64,000 nt of DNA from Corynebacterium timonense (lineage in GTDB: Bacteria; Actinomycetota; Actinomycetes; Mycobacteriales; Mycobacteriaceae), in assembly GCF_900105305.1 (NCBI RefSeq), contig NZ_LT629765.1:682001-746000 (forward strand), written 5' to 3'. The notes under the pieces are model-generated. The model searched no databases and was not told the origin of the DNA. It saw nothing but the letters and a program-made list of their open reading frames with translations. The position numbers and the translations under genes are program-made. Of the stretch, positions 36,317 to 46,094 are shown one piece after another. Numbering within the stretch: position 1 is the stretch's first letter; every line of letters begins with the position of its first letter.

Positions 36317-37227
36317 CGCTCCGGCTCCTGCCCCGCGGCGCTGATGCCCGGTGCTTGGACCGTCTGCGCTGGGTGCCCAACGGTGCGCCGCGAGCGGGCG
36401 CCCCGTGTCGCGCGCCCTGCACGCACGGCCCGTTCCACCCTCGTTGCGAGGGCGGTCAGAGCGTAATTGATCGCGATCATGATCAGGGCGACGACGATGA
36501 GGGAGGGAATGTAGTTCTGGTTCGCCGCGGCGGCCTGGGTGCCGGAGCGCACGACCTCGACATAGCCGATTTGGTAGCCCAGAGCCGAGTCCTTCAGTGC
36601 GATAACGAGCTGTGCGATGAGGGCCGGAAGCATTGCGGCGACCGATTGGGGTAGCAGGATCTTCCACATTGTCTGCCAGTGGCTAAGCCCCAAAGCCAGC
36701 GAGGCCTCGGTTTGGCCGCGGGGCAGGGAACGAATGCCGGCGCGCAGAATCTCGGCGATGACGGAACCGTTGTAGAGAGTCAGCGCCACGACCACAGCCC
36801 AGAACGCGAGGCCGCGCGGCGGGACGATGTTGAACACCGCGAAGAACTGGTAGAGGAAGATCATGAGCATGAGCACCGGGATGGCGCGGAAGAACTCGAT
36901 GATTGCGGCACACAACCAGCGCACCACCCGTGTGTCAGCAAGCCGACCGAGCCCAAAGACCACCCCGTATACGCAGGCGAACAGGATGCTTACGACGGCG
37001 GCCTGGAGGGTGCCCGCGAGCCCGGGCAGGATGTAGGTCGTCCACGTCTGCGCCTCGAGGAAGGGAGCCCACTTTTCAGCCGCGAGCTGTCCGTTGGCGG
37101 CGAGGCGGCTCAGCACCCACCAGGCCACGAGGGCGAACACGACCACGGTGACCACCGTGTAAATAAGGTTGCGCCGCGTAGCCCTGGGGCCGGGGGCGTC
37201 GTAGAGCACTGTTGCGTTCACGGACAT
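36271..37227 (-). CDS. gluD: Glutamate ABC transporter permease GluD
   Basis: One of two membrane subunits of the glutamate importer GluABCD. The 318-residue protein has five or more transmembrane segments and the permease EAA-type loop ([30 protein letters not shown]). The C-terminal 50 residues are hydrophilic and Arg/Ala-rich. ATG overlaps the gluC stop by one base (TAATG), so the two are coupled. It ends within the convergent YhhN-family gene, an unusual 46-bp overlap. Confidence 0.93.
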   Translation of the reverse strand: MSVNATVLYDAPGPRATRRNLIYTVVTVVVFALVAWWVLSRLAANGQLAAEKWAPFLEAQTWTTYILPGLAGTLQAAVVSILFACVYGVVFGLGRLADTRVVRWLCAAIIEFFRAIPVLMLMIFLYQFFAVFNIVPPRGLAFWAVVVALTLYNGSVIAEILRAGIRSLPRGQTEASLALGLSHWQTMWKILLPQSVAAMLPALIAQLVIALKDSALGYQIGYVEVVRSGTQAAAANQNYIPSLIVVALIMIAINYALTALATRVERAVRAGRATRGARSRRTVGHPAQTVQAPGISAAGQEPERQAGSLANRPSTSNN

Positions 37228-37913
37228 TATCGCTTCACCGCCAGTCGTTCAGAAAGCCACCCGAGGAAGAGTCCCATCGGGAGGGTCAGGATGAGAAAGC
37301 CCAGCGCGAAGATGCCGAAGATGAGGAAGAGGTGGTTCGCGTGGAATTCGATCGTGGACTTCATCAGCAACGAGGCCTCGGCCACGCCGATGACGGAAGC
37401 GATCGTCGTGTTCTTCGTCAGCGCGATGAGCGCGTTGCCCAAGGGCACGATCGCTGCTCGGAGAGCTTGCGGGAAGACAATCTGGGAGAAGATCTGGCCG
37501 AAGCTGAGCCCGAGAGAGCGCGCCGCTTCTGCTTGGCCGAAGTGGACGGTGTTGATGCCGCTGCGCAGAGACTCGGCGACGAAACACGAGGTGTAGAGGA
37601 CGAAGCCGAGCACCGCGAGGCGGAAGTTCTGGTCCGCGATGAACGTGCTGGACTCGCGGCTAGCCAGGTGCAACCCGAGATTTTGGTACAGCCCGAAGGA
37701 ACAGAAAAGGATCACAAGCGTCAGTGGGGTGTTGCGGACGGTTTCGACGTAGACCGTTGACAGCGCGCGCAAAATTCCCACGGGAGAGACCCGCATCGCG
37801 GTGAGGACGGTGCCCACGACCATGGATCCGAGCGCGGCGTAGATGGTCAGGCGGATCGTCGTCCAAAACGCTGGCCAGAGGTTGGGTAAGAGGTCGGCCC
37901 AGAGGGCGTCCAT
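37227..37913 (-). CDS. gluC: Glutamate ABC transporter permease GluC
   Basis: Second membrane subunit. The 228-residue protein shows the HisM/GlnP permease pattern: [40 protein letters not shown], and the loop [27 protein letters not shown] that contacts the ATPase. ACAAGGAGAACCC precedes the ATG. Between gluB and gluC lies an 83-bp gap with a strong hairpin, which may set different amounts of binding protein and permease. Confidence 0.93.
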   Translation of the reverse strand: MDALWADLLPNLWPAFWTTIRLTIYAALGSMVVGTVLTAMRVSPVGILRALSTVYVETVRNTPLTLVILFCSFGLYQNLGLHLASRESSTFIADQNFRLAVLGFVLYTSCFVAESLRSGINTVHFGQAEAARSLGLSFGQIFSQIVFPQALRAAIVPLGNALIALTKNTTIASVIGVAEASLLMKSTIEFHANHLFLIFGIFALGFLILTLPMGLFLGWLSERLAVKR

Positions 37914-37954
37914 CGCGGGTTCTCCTTGTAGTGAGAGAGGAAATGTGCGCGGGG

Positions 37955-37987
37955 CGCGGGCGCTGGGGCGAGCGCCCAGCCCCCGCG
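37955..37987 (-). promoter_or_regulatory. Strong intercistronic hairpin between gluB and gluC
   Basis: Two 13-base arms (37955-37967 and 37975-37987) are complementary at 12 of 13 positions, with a 7-base loop. There is no T-run. Likely role: partial termination or protection of the upstream gluAB mRNA from 3' decay, raising binding-protein yield. Confidence 0.6.
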
Positions 37988-37996
37988 GGGTGTGTT

Positions 37997-38866
37997 CTAG
38001 AGGAAGGACAGGTCACCCGGAGTGTCCTCGGACACGCCGACGCCGCCCTCGATGTTCTTGTCCACGAACTCCTGGAAGGAGCCGTCGGAGTACATGTTCT
38101 GAAGAGCCTGGTTGATTGCGTCGACCGCCTCGTTGTCGTCCTTCATCACGCCGATGCCGTAGTGCTCGTTGGTGAAGGGCTGGCCGTCCTGTTCGAGCTC
38201 GACGATCTCGAAATCCCCGGGGGACTGGGCTGCGTAGCCGCCAAGGATGGTCGCGTCCGTGGTCAGGGCATCGACGTTGCCGTTGCGCAGGGCTTCCACG
38301 CAGGAGGAATAGGTGTCGTACTCCTGCAGCTGAACGCCCGGCAGCGCGTCCTTGACCTTCTGGGCCGGCGTCGAGCCGGTGACGGAGCAGAGGATGCGGC
38401 CGTCGAGATCGTCCAGACCCGAGATGTCGGTCTCGTCCGCGCGGACGAGGAGGGCCTGGTGGGTCAGCAGGTAGGGGCCACCAAAGCTGACAGCCTCGGC
38501 GCGGGAGGCGTTGATGGAGTAGGTCGCGCCGATCGCGGCGACCTCGCCGTTCTGGATGAGTGTTTCGCGCTGAGCGGATGGGGTCTCGCGCCACGTGATC
38601 TCCGGGTGCTCCCAGCCCCTGTCGTCGGCGATGGAATTCACCACGTAGGTCAGCACGTCGACGTCGAGGCCCGTCATTGAGTCGTCGCTTTCGCGCAGGC
38701 CGAGACCGGGCTGGTCGTACTTGGTTCCCAGGGTGACCTGCCCGGATTCGATCTGGGCGAGCAGGCCGCCGGACTCGCCGCCGCCGTCGCCGCCGCAGGC
38801 GGACAAGGTGGTGGCGGTCAGCGCCGCGGCAGCGGCGGCGGCGGGGGCACGGAAGGTGCGGTTCAT
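37997..38866 (-). CDS. gluB: Glutamate ABC transporter binding lipoprotein GluB
   Basis: Extracellular solute-binding lipoprotein for glutamate. The 289-residue precursor has an alanine-rich signal peptide with lipobox LSAC (Cys24), a glycine spacer, and the SBP family 3 fold (VTLGTKYDQPGLGLRESDD, MTGLDVDVLTYV, IGATYSINASRAEAVSFGGPY, GSTPAQKVKDALPG). CAAAGGAGACGACC is a strong ribosome-binding site. A downstream hairpin probably boosts its expression over the permeases. Confidence 0.94.
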   Translation of the reverse strand: MNRTFRAPAAAAAAALTATTLSACGGDGGGESGGLLAQIESGQVTLGTKYDQPGLGLRESDDSMTGLDVDVLTYVVNSIADDRGWEHPEITWRETPSAQRETLIQNGEVAAIGATYSINASRAEAVSFGGPYLLTHQALLVRADETDISGLDDLDGRILCSVTGSTPAQKVKDALPGVQLQEYDTYSSCVEALRNGNVDALTTDATILGGYAAQSPGDFEIVELEQDGQPFTNEHYGIGVMKDDNEAVDAINQALQNMYSDGSFQEFVDKNIEGGVGVSEDTPGDLSFL

Positions 38867-38922
38867 GGTCGTCTCCTTTGAGGTGAGAGCCCGCATGGGC
38901 TCGGTAGGTTTACTTGGTGGGA

Positions 38923-39672
38923 TTAGTGGGGGAGGATCTTGCCCAGGAAGTCGCGGGCGCGATCCGAGGAGGGGGAGTCGAAGAAGGTTTCCGGGTCGGA
39001 GTCTTCGACGAGTTCGCCGTCCGCCATGAAGAGGATCCGGTCGGCGACCTTGCGGGCAAAGCCCATCTCGTGGGTGACCACGAGCATCGTCATGCCGGAA
39101 CGGGCGAGCTCGGTCATGACGTCGAGGACCTCGCCGACCATTTCTGGGTCGAGGGCGGAGGTGGGCTCGTCGAAAAGCATGACCTTCGGGTTCATCGCCA
39201 ACGCTCGCGCGATGGCGACACGTTGCTGCTGGCCGCCCGAGAGCTGGGCGGGGTACTTGTCCGCCTGGTTGGCGATGCCGACGCGCTCGAGCAGCTCGCC
39301 CGCCCGGGCCGTTGCCTCGCTCTTGCTCATTTTGCGGACTTTGATCGGGCCGAGGGTGATGTTGTCGCGGATGGTCAGGTGGGGAAACAGGTTGAACTGT
39401 TGGAACACCATGCCCACGTCGGCGCGCAGCTTCGCCAGCTCTTTGCCCTCTTCGGGGAGGCGCTTGCCGTCGATCTCGATCGTTCCAGTGTCGATGGTTT
39501 CGAGCCGGTTGATCGTGCGACACAGGGTGGACTTGCCCGAACCGGAAGGGCCGAGGACGACGACCACCTGGCCACGGGGGATGTCAAGGGAAATGTTTTT
39601 CAGCGCGTGGAACTCACCGAAGTACTTGTCCACGCCGTCAATGCGAATCATTGGTTCAGACGCCTGTGTCAT
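38923..39672 (-). CDS. gluA: Glutamate ABC transporter ATPase GluA
   Basis: ATPase of the glutamate importer and first gene of gluABCD. The 249-residue protein has Walker [10 protein letters not shown] (41-49), Q-loop [15 protein letters not shown], signature [17 protein letters not shown], Walker [15 protein letters not shown] and the switch histidine VVTHEMGFA. The 180-bp region shared with divergent miaB holds TATAAA (minus strand, 39726-39731) as a possible -10. No clear AmtR-type nitrogen site was seen. Confidence 0.95.
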   Translation of the reverse strand: MTQASEPMIRIDGVDKYFGEFHALKNISLDIPRGQVVVVLGPSGSGKSTLCRTINRLETIDTGTIEIDGKRLPEEGKELAKLRADVGMVFQQFNLFPHLTIRDNITLGPIKVRKMSKSEATARAGELLERVGIANQADKYPAQLSGGQQQRVAIARALAMNPKVMLFDEPTSALDPEMVGEVLDVMTELARSGMTMLVVTHEMGFARKVADRILFMADGELVEDSDPETFFDSPSSDRARDFLGKILPH

Positions 39673-39838
39673 AACGGTTACTTCTACACGTGTTTGTGAC
39701 TCACGTCATGGGTTTTGCGGGATTATTTATAGGCCCCGCTACATGGCCAGGTCAGCTGCTTGACGACGCCAGACAGCACGCCACGGCGACAACCGAGGCG
39801 CGTGTGCGCCGCAGTTAGGCGCGCGCCGCACGCAGCGA

Positions 39839-39844
39839 TAGACT
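39839..39844 (+). promoter_or_regulatory. -10 element of miaB
   Basis: TAGACT is followed by eight bases and GTG 39853, consistent with a leaderless transcript and deciding for this start over an earlier in-frame TTG at 39760. Confidence 0.5.
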
Positions 39845-39852
39845 GGCCCACC

Positions 39853-41397
39853 GTGACGCAGCAACTCGCCCCGCAGGAAACCGCAGCCCAACCCCGCACC
39901 TACGAGGTGCGCACCTTCGGCTGCCAGATGAACGTCCACGACTCCGAGCGCCTCTCCGGCCTGCTGGAAGAGGCGGGCTACGTCGCCGCCGCGGAGGGCG
40001 GGGACCCCGACCTCGTGGTGTTCAACACCTGCGCGGTGCGCGACAACGCCGACCAGCGCCTGTACGGTTCGCTGGGCCAGCTCAAGCACACGAAGGACCG
40101 CCACCCGGGCATGCAGATCGCCGTCGGCGGCTGCCTGGCGCAGAAGGACCGCGACAGGGTGGTGGAGAAGGCGCCGTGGGTCGACGCCGTCTTCGGTACC
40201 CACAACATCTCGGCGCTTCCCGCCCTGTTGGAGCGCGCCCGCGTCAACGATGAGGCACAGGTGGAGATCGTCGAGTCGCTCGAGGTCTTCCCCTCAGTAC
40301 TGCCGGCCAAGCGCGAATCCTCCTACGCGGGGTGGGTGTCCATCTCGGTGGGCTGCAACAACACCTGCACGTTCTGCATCGTGCCCTCCCTGCGCGGCAA
40401 GGAGCAGGACCGCCGCCCCGGCGACATTCTCGCCGAGGTGAAAGCACTCGTGGACCAGGGCGTCTCGGAGGTCACCCTGCTAGGCCAGAACGTCAACGCG
40501 TACGGCGTAAACTTCGTCGACGAGGACCTGGAGCGCGACCGCTCGGCGTTTTCGAAGCTGCTGCGCGCCTGCGGCGACATCGAGGGCCTGGAGCGCGTGC
40601 GCTTCACCTCCCCGCACCCGGCGGAGTTCACCTCCGACGTCATCGACGCGATGGCGGAGACCCCGAACGTGTGCCCGCAGCTGCACATGCCGCTGCAGTC
40701 CGGTTCTGACAAGGTGCTCAAAGACATGCGCCGGTCCTACCGCTCCAAGAAGTTCCTGGGCATTTTGGAGGAGGTGCGCGAGAAGCTGCCGCACGCGGCG
40801 ATCACCACCGACATCATCGTGGGCTTCCCTGGCGAGACCGAAGAGGACTTCCAGGCCACCCTCGACGTGGTGGAAAAAGCCCGTTTCACCTCGGCGTTTA
40901 CTTTCCAGTACTCGCCCCGCCCGGGCACCCCGGCCGCGGAGATGGAGGAGCAGCTGCCGAAGGAGGTCGTGCAGGAGCGCTTCGAGCGTCTGCTCGCCCT
41001 GCAGGAGCGCATCAGCGCCGAGGAGAACGCGACGCTGGTGGGCACGGAGCAGGAGCTGCTCGTTCAGGCCGGCGGGGGTCGCAAGAACGACGAGACCAAG
41101 CGCATGTCGGGTCGCGCGCGTGACGGCCGCCTGGTGCATTTCCGCGCCGAGGGCGCGATCGATCGCGCGGTGCGGCCGGGCGACGTAGTGACGGTAAGGA
41201 TTACGGATTCCAAACCGCACTACCTCATCGCGGACGCCGGGGTGCGCGCGCACCGCCGCACGCTCGCCGGCGACAACTCGGAGGCGGGGACGGTACCCAC
41301 GACCGCGCCGATCGGGGTGGGGTTGGGCCTGCCCGGCATCGGTAAGCCGGCCGCTGCGCCCGCCGCCGATGCGGCCTGCTGCTCCACACGGGGGTAG
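39853..41397 (+). CDS. miaB: tRNA-2-methylthio-N6-dimethylallyladenosine synthase MiaB
   Basis: Radical SAM methylthiotransferase acting on i6A37 of tRNA; its substrate is made by MiaA, encoded at 46700-47602. The 514-residue protein has the UPF0004 domain with three cysteines ([31 protein letters not shown]), the radical SAM motif CNNTCTFC (Cys168, 172, 175), and a C-terminal TRAM domain ([24 protein letters not shown]). The last 60 residues form an Ala/Pro-rich tail common in corynebacterial MiaB. Start chosen by TAGACT eight bases upstream. Confidence 0.95.
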   Translation: MTQQLAPQETAAQPRTYEVRTFGCQMNVHDSERLSGLLEEAGYVAAAEGGDPDLVVFNTCAVRDNADQRLYGSLGQLKHTKDRHPGMQIAVGGCLAQKDRDRVVEKAPWVDAVFGTHNISALPALLERARVNDEAQVEIVESLEVFPSVLPAKRESSYAGWVSISVGCNNTCTFCIVPSLRGKEQDRRPGDILAEVKALVDQGVSEVTLLGQNVNAYGVNFVDEDLERDRSAFSKLLRACGDIEGLERVRFTSPHPAEFTSDVIDAMAETPNVCPQLHMPLQSGSDKVLKDMRRSYRSKKFLGILEEVREKLPHAAITTDIIVGFPGETEEDFQATLDVVEKARFTSAFTFQYSPRPGTPAAEMEEQLPKEVVQERFERLLALQERISAEENATLVGTEQELLVQAGGGRKNDETKRMSGRARDGRLVHFRAEGAIDRAVRPGDVVTVRITDSKPHYLIADAGVRAHRRTLAGDNSEAGTVPTTAPIGVGLGLPGIGKPAAAPAADAACCSTRG

Positions 41398-41408
41398 CTG
41401 CGAAAATC

Positions 41409-41414
41409 TAGGCT
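41409..41414 (+). promoter_or_regulatory. Putative -10 element for the membrane protein gene at 41479
   Basis: TAGGCT in the gap after miaB. It predicts a leader of about 55 bases that contains an inverted repeat (GGCTCGG, 41411-41417, with CCGAGCC) and the AAAGGAG ribosome-binding site. Confidence 0.35.
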
Positions 41415-41478
41415 CGGAAGGGCTGGTAGGTGGTTCGAATCCCGAGCCGCAGCGCAGCCAACAAAGGAGATGGTCGAC

Positions 41479-42114
41479 ATGGCGACGACAGCCGACAACG
41501 CGGGGGACCTGGCGACGCAGGAGAAGGATGCCTCGACGCGCCTTGACCTCGGGGCATCGCGCTGGGTCTTGCTGGCCTGCGCCGTGGTCTTTCTTATCGC
41601 GCTGTTTTTGCCCTTCGCGGGCGAGGCCAGCGGTTGGCAGTTTCTCGCGGTCACGGACGCCGCGACGCAGGTGCAGGCCACGCTCACGGAGCTGATCTTC
41701 GTCTGGCTGGGTGTCCTCGGCGTTGTCGTTCTTACCCCGTTGACGCTGCTCACGCGCCGTTTCGCTATCGCCGCGCCCGGGTGGATGGTGACCACGGTGG
41801 CGTTGTTCATCTCGCTGCTGGCGATCTGGCTGCGCCGCACGAGCGCGACCATCGCCGAGGAGTACAGCCACGGCACCGGCATCTACCTCGCCATCGTGGC
41901 GGTCGCGGTCGCCGTGTTCGCCTACATCCCAGTGGTCGTGGGCCGCAGCGCCCAGCAGGCCGAGGCCGCCGCCCGTCGCGCAGCGTCCGAGGAGCTCGAC
42001 GAGGTCGCTGCGGCCCAGCGCGAGGCCGGGGTGTCCACGGGGCGAGAGAACCCGCTGCTTATCGACGACCGCCGGGCGCGCGCCGCCGAACGCCACCGCC
42101 GACTGGACGAGTAG
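41479..42114 (+). CDS. Conserved corynebacterial/mycobacterial membrane protein (Rv2732c-like position)
   Basis: Protein of 211 residues with about four transmembrane segments (WVLLACAVVFLIALFLPF, FVWLGVLGVVVLTPLTLL, WMVTTVALFISLLAIWL, IYLAIVAVAVAVFAYIPVVV), a short N-terminal tail and a charged helical C-terminus rich in Ala, Glu and Arg. Function unknown. ATG 41479 is preferred over 41470 because AAAGGAG lies nine bases before it, whereas it directly abuts the earlier ATG. A membrane protein in this place after miaB is conserved in mycobacteria, from which the family assignment is inferred. Confidence 0.78.
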   Translation: MATTADNAGDLATQEKDASTRLDLGASRWVLLACAVVFLIALFLPFAGEASGWQFLAVTDAATQVQATLTELIFVWLGVLGVVVLTPLTLLTRRFAIAAPGWMVTTVALFISLLAIWLRRTSATIAEEYSHGTGIYLAIVAVAVAVFAYIPVVVGRSAQQAEAAARRAASEELDEVAAAQREAGVSTGRENPLLIDDRRARAAERHRRLDE

Positions 42115-42230
42115 CGTCGTCGGCGAGGTCGACCGGCGAAGTTCACGTGGGCGTCGCTTCACGGCAACGTGGGGTCGCTAGCGTCGTTGCGGTGCCGCGC
42201 AGGGCACCCTCGCACTCGGAAAGGACCCCT

Positions 42231-43517
42231 ATGACCGCAGATCAACCACGCGACAACAACCGCCGATCCCTGTCGCGCCGCGCCGTGTTGCGCGGCGGCG
42301 GGGCGGCGGCAGCGGCCGCCGCCCTGGCGGGTTTCGCTCAGACCGCCTCGGCCCAATCGTCCCTGTCGTCCCAATCGTCGCTGTCGTCGCTGCCCGGGCT
42401 GGGCTCCCAGCGTGGGGGAGCAGCCCAGCCCGCCGGCTTCCCACTGTCGTTCAACGCCGACGGCCGGTTCCGAATCGTGCAGTTCAACGACACGCAAGAC
42501 GATCACCTGACCGATCAGCGGACCATCGCGTTCATGGAAAAGGTGCTTGATCAGGAGACCCCGGATTTCGCGCTGATCAACGGTGACGTGATTACCGGCG
42601 GGCCGACGACCCCGGAGCAGGTGTACCAGGCACTCAACAACGTGGTGATGCCCATGGAGACCCGCGGCATCGCGTGGGCGATCACGTTCGGCAACCACGA
42701 TGAGGACTCCGTGGAGGAGGCGGGAACGGGCGTGTACGAGCGCCACATGGCTGATTTTGTGCGCCAATACCGGCATAACCTCAACCCGCCGGCGGGCGAG
42801 CGTCCCTACGGGCACTCGGACGCGCAGCTGCTGATCGCCGGTTCGCGTGAGAAAGACGTCGCAAAGTTCGCGATCTGGCTCCTGGACTCCGGCAACTACC
42901 TGCCGGAAGCCGACCCCGTGCAGGGAAACGACGACGTGCCACACTACGACTACATCCGCCCGGCGCAGATCGAGTGGTACCTCGCGGCGTCGCGGGACGC
43001 CGAGCAGCGTTTCGGGAGGAAGATCCCGGGATTGATGTACTTCCACATCCCCACCTACGAGCACCGCGACATGTGGTACGGCGGGCCCGCCAACCACGCC
43101 GAGATCAACCACATCAAGGCGAGGGACGCTTTCCGGATTGATGGGGTGAAAAACGAGGACGTCTATTACGGCGCGTTCAACTCCGGTATCTACGCGGCCG
43201 TGCGCGACCGGGGTGACGTGCTGGGAATCTACTGCGGCCACGACCACATCAACACCTATGCGGGCGACTACTTCGGGGTTGAGCTGGGGTACTGCCCGGG
43301 GACGGGGTTCGCCCCGTACGGCCTTGCCGACGGCACCCGGTTGCAGCACACCCTCCGCGGCGCGCGCGTGTTCGACCTGAACGAGGCCTCCGACCGCGTC
43401 TATGAGTCGACGCGCCTCGTCTTCGCCAAAGACTTCGGGCTGGACATGCGCCCCGCCAAGATGCCTATCGACGCCCCCGCGGCGCTGCCGGAGTACGTCA
43501 CGCTACCCCGCGCGTAG
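42231..43517 (+). CDS. Tat-exported metallophosphoesterase
   Basis: Secreted or cell-envelope phosphoesterase of 428 residues. The N-terminus carries a twin-arginine signal (SRRAVLRGG, then an Ala-rich segment ending TASA). The mature part has the calcineurin-type blocks IVQFNDTQDDH, LINGDVITGG, ITFGNHDEDSVEE, LMYFHIPTYEHR and YCGHDHINTY, giving a binuclear metal site; related proteins include purple acid phosphatase-like enzymes of fungi and bacteria. A Ser/Leu/Gln repeat (SSLSSQSSLSSL) follows the signal. GGAAAGGACC precedes the ATG. Substrate unknown; phosphate scavenging is an inference. Confidence 0.87.
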   Translation: MTADQPRDNNRRSLSRRAVLRGGGAAAAAAALAGFAQTASAQSSLSSQSSLSSLPGLGSQRGGAAQPAGFPLSFNADGRFRIVQFNDTQDDHLTDQRTIAFMEKVLDQETPDFALINGDVITGGPTTPEQVYQALNNVVMPMETRGIAWAITFGNHDEDSVEEAGTGVYERHMADFVRQYRHNLNPPAGERPYGHSDAQLLIAGSREKDVAKFAIWLLDSGNYLPEADPVQGNDDVPHYDYIRPAQIEWYLAASRDAEQRFGRKIPGLMYFHIPTYEHRDMWYGGPANHAEINHIKARDAFRIDGVKNEDVYYGAFNSGIYAAVRDRGDVLGIYCGHDHINTYAGDYFGVELGYCPGTGFAPYGLADGTRLQHTLRGARVFDLNEASDRVYESTRLVFAKDFGLDMRPAKMPIDAPAALPEYVTLPRA

Positions 43518-43535
43518 GCGTCTCGCCTCGCTGCC

Positions 43536-44564
43536 TTACTCGAGGCGCTGCCACGCGGTCGTCGAGGACACTTCGCGCGCGCCCAGCGCGCCCGCGAGGG
43601 CCTCGGCCGCCGGGTCGTTAGCAGGGTAGGACACGTAGGCCGTGTCCACCGCGGGCCAGCGTTCGCGGGCGGCGGCGAAAGCCGAGCGCAGCATCCGCGC
43701 CGCGTGGCCTGTGCGCCGGTGCCCGGGCAGGACGTAGACGAGCCCCAGCTCGCACAGGTGCTCTGAGTCGGAGGAGTAGTGCACGATTTCGGCCATGCCC
43801 ACGACCTGCCCCTGCGCGTCCCTCGCGAGCGCCGTCACTTGGGCGCCGCCGCGGTCGAGCAGGCGCGCGGCGGCGGAGCCCAGCCGCGCGTCATCCCACG
43901 CGACGGTGTCCATGACGAGGCCGCCGCGTGGGTAATCGCGCGACGAGGAGGTGAGTACGTGCTGAAGGCCGTGGCGGTCGGCGGGGGAGACGTCCATGTC
44001 GTGGACGACATCGGTCGGGCCCGAGCACGCGGGGACGGCGAGGACCGCTTGGGTTTCTGTGAAGGCGGCGGCGTAACCGCGCTCGGGCAGCGCTGCGGGG
44101 GCGGCGCCGGTGACCCACACGTGACGGGTGGGTCGGGACAGGGCGGTCGACAGGGCGTCGACAAGCGAAAGGGCGGAGTGCCACGGCTGGGCCGGGATGG
44201 GCTCGCCAGGCAGAGGTGCGATGGAGGCGTCGAGGGTAACGTGCGCTTCGATGATGGAGAGATCTTCGAGCAGCGGCAGCGAGACGAAGACCCAGGCCTC
44301 GACATCAAGGGCGTCGTCGGGGCCGACGACGGGGTAGCCGAGCTCGCCGAGCGGGCGCGGGGCGGGGCGCGAACTGAGCGCAAAGAGCATGGACTGCGAC
44401 TCGGCGGAGCCTTCGAGCCGCTTGGAGACGTGCGGGGCGCTCACCCCGGAGGCGGCGAGCCCCGTGATGTCCTGGATAGCGAGCGTTGCGGAGAAGACGT
44501 AGGACGCGATGGCCGCCTCGGCGTCGGGGGTGCCGGGGCGGCCGACGATCAGCGGGTGCAGCAC
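43536..44564 (-). CDS. GNAT family acetyltransferase domain protein
   Basis: Protein of 342 residues. The C-terminal 130 residues form a GNAT fold (VVGMAEIVHY, CELGLVYVLPGHRRTGHAARML with the acetyl-CoA loop RRTGHA). The N-terminal 200 residues may be a second, degenerate GNAT domain, as in actinobacterial two-domain acetyltransferases, but no motif is clear. The GTG start lies one base after the stop of the upstream DUF349 gene, so the two form a unit. Substrate unknown; too divergent for a mycothiol synthase assignment. Confidence 0.7.
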   Translation of the reverse strand: MLHPLIVGRPGTPDAEAAIASYVFSATLAIQDITGLAASGVSAPHVSKRLEGSAESQSMLFALSSRPAPRPLGELGYPVVGPDDALDVEAWVFVSLPLLEDLSIIEAHVTLDASIAPLPGEPIPAQPWHSALSLVDALSTALSRPTRHVWVTGAAPAALPERGYAAAFTETQAVLAVPACSGPTDVVHDMDVSPADRHGLQHVLTSSSRDYPRGGLVMDTVAWDDARLGSAAARLLDRGGAQVTALARDAQGQVVGMAEIVHYSSDSEHLCELGLVYVLPGHRRTGHAARMLRSAFAAARERWPAVDTAYVSYPANDPAAEALAGALGAREVSSTTAWQRLE

Positions 44565-44565
44565 G

Positions 44566-45924
44566 CTAGCTGTTGACCGCCTTTGCAGCCACGTCCGCGA
44601 ACTCCTGCCACTGCGCGGCGCTGGCGCGCAGCTCCGCTGCCTTCGCGCTCGCCCCCTGTGCTTCGGCGGCCTCGGCCTGGCGCGTCAGGTCGTCGGCCTT
44701 TACCTGGAACTGGTTGACCTTGTCCTGTGCCGCCGGGTCGGAGGCGCGCCACCGAGACTCTTCGGCGTCGGCGACACGCTTTTCCAACGCCCCGATCTTG
44801 TCCTCGTACTCGCGTACTTTAGAGCGGGGGACGAAGCCGATCTCGTCCCACTTGTCTTGCAGCTCGCGCAGCTTCGACTTCGCCGCGCCCAGGCCCTTGT
44901 CGGGGGTGATCAGGCCGTCGTACTCCGCGATGAGCGCGTCCTTCGCCGCGGCGTTGGCCTCGAACTCGCGGTCGCGCTCGGCGTTGACGGCGTTGCGCGC
45001 GGCGAAGAAGTGGTCTTGGGCGGCGCGGAACTGCTCCCACAGCTTGTCGTCCACCTCGCGCGGGGCGCGGCCGGCGGCCTTCCACTCCTTCATCAGGTCG
45101 CGGAAGGCGCGGGCGGTGTCGTTCCAGTTGGTGGAATCCTGCAGCGCCTCGGCGCGCGCGACAAGCTCTTCCTTTGTCTTGCGGGCCGCGGCGCGGTTGC
45201 GGTCCAGCTCGGCAAAGTGGGAGCCGCGGCGGCGGTTGAAGGCGTCGCGGGCACGGGAGTAGCGCTTCCACAGGACGTCGTCAGTCGCGCGGTCGATGCC
45301 ACGGATGGTGCGCCATTCGTCAAGGATCGCACGGATGCGGTCGCCCGCCTTCTTCCATTCCGTGGAGTTTTCCGCGAGGTCTTCCGCCTCCGCCGCGAGC
45401 TCTTCCTTGCGGGCGATCGCCCGGGCGCGGCGCTGCGCCTTAGCCTCTTTCGCGTGCTCGGCTGCTTCGACAGAATGGTCGATGACCCCGTTCAGGCGCT
45501 GCTCGAGCGCGTCGAGGTCCCCGATGACGGCCTGGGTGTCCAGCGAGTCCTTGAGGCCCTGCGCTTGTTCGCGCAACTGGGCGGCGTCCTCCGGGTGCGC
45601 CGCCAGACGGGACTCGAGGAGACCGACCTCCGTGGCGAGGTCGTCGAAGCGCTGGGCGTAGTGCGCCACGCCCTCTTCCGGGGTACCCGCTTGCCAGGAG
45701 CCGATCTCTCGCTCCACACCGCCGCGGGTGACGTAGACGGTGCCGTCCTCCGCGACGCGCCCGAACGCCGTTGGGTCCGAGGCGGGCGGGGCCGCGGCGG
45801 GAACCGGGGACGGGGTGCTGCGCTGCTCATCGACCGAGCCCGGTTTCCCCGGCTTCGCGGCGCGTCGCGCCATCGCCGCCGGGGAGGGCTTCGGGGTGGA
45901 ACCCGGTTTCGGGGTCTGAGTCAT
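44566..45924 (-). CDS. DUF349 domain protein
   Basis: Helical protein of 452 residues built from repeated DUF349 units (for example KKAGDRIRAILDEWRTIRG, WNDTARAFRDLMKEWKAAG, LRELQDKWDEIGFVPRS), each with a W/F core and basic face. A Pro/Ala-rich N-terminus precedes them. The family is found next to miaA/miaB in mycobacteria (Rv2731 position) and its function is not known; coiled-coil content suggests a structural or nucleic acid-linked role. ATG 45924 has GAAAGGAACC upstream; an in-frame earlier start at 46005 has no such support. Confidence 0.82.
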   Translation of the reverse strand: MTQTPKPGSTPKPSPAAMARRAAKPGKPGSVDEQRSTPSPVPAAAPPASDPTAFGRVAEDGTVYVTRGGVEREIGSWQAGTPEEGVAHYAQRFDDLATEVGLLESRLAAHPEDAAQLREQAQGLKDSLDTQAVIGDLDALEQRLNGVIDHSVEAAEHAKEAKAQRRARAIARKEELAAEAEDLAENSTEWKKAGDRIRAILDEWRTIRGIDRATDDVLWKRYSRARDAFNRRRGSHFAELDRNRAAARKTKEELVARAEALQDSTNWNDTARAFRDLMKEWKAAGRAPREVDDKLWEQFRAAQDHFFAARNAVNAERDREFEANAAAKDALIAEYDGLITPDKGLGAAKSKLRELQDKWDEIGFVPRSKVREYEDKIGALEKRVADAEESRWRASDPAAQDKVNQFQVKADDLTRQAEAAEAQGASAKAAELRASAAQWQEFADVAAKAVNS

Positions 45925-46081
45925 GGTCTGGTTCCTTTCGGGCCTTGCTGGTGCGGTGCCGCGCGACACGGCTGCCTGTCCGGGCGCCCTGATGGACGCC
46001 CGCATGTGTGCCAGATATTACCGACCGGCAGCGCCCCGTGTCAGGTATATAGCCCTGTTTTCGGTGGCCCAGCCGGGCCAC

Positions 46082-46087
46082 TAGGGT
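46082..46087 (+). promoter_or_regulatory. -10 element of the gene at 46095
   Basis: TAGGGT is followed by seven bases and GTG 46095, predicting a leaderless transcript for this gene and the following miaA. Confidence 0.55.
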
Positions 46088-46094
46088 TAGGGCC

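Noticed and set aside
39673-39852. AmtR (nitrogen) operator in the gluA-miaB region
   Set aside because: Searched by eye for the ATAG/CTAT type palindrome; only a TATAAA hexamer is present, so no nitrogen-control site is claimed.
41411-41450. tRNA-like 3' segment (GGTTCGAATCCCG) after miaB
   Set aside because: The bases around TTCGAAT do not form a T-stem (only two pairs), and no acceptor, D or anticodon arm can be drawn. It is explained by a short inverted repeat in a 5' leader; a tRNA or attachment site remnant is unsupported.
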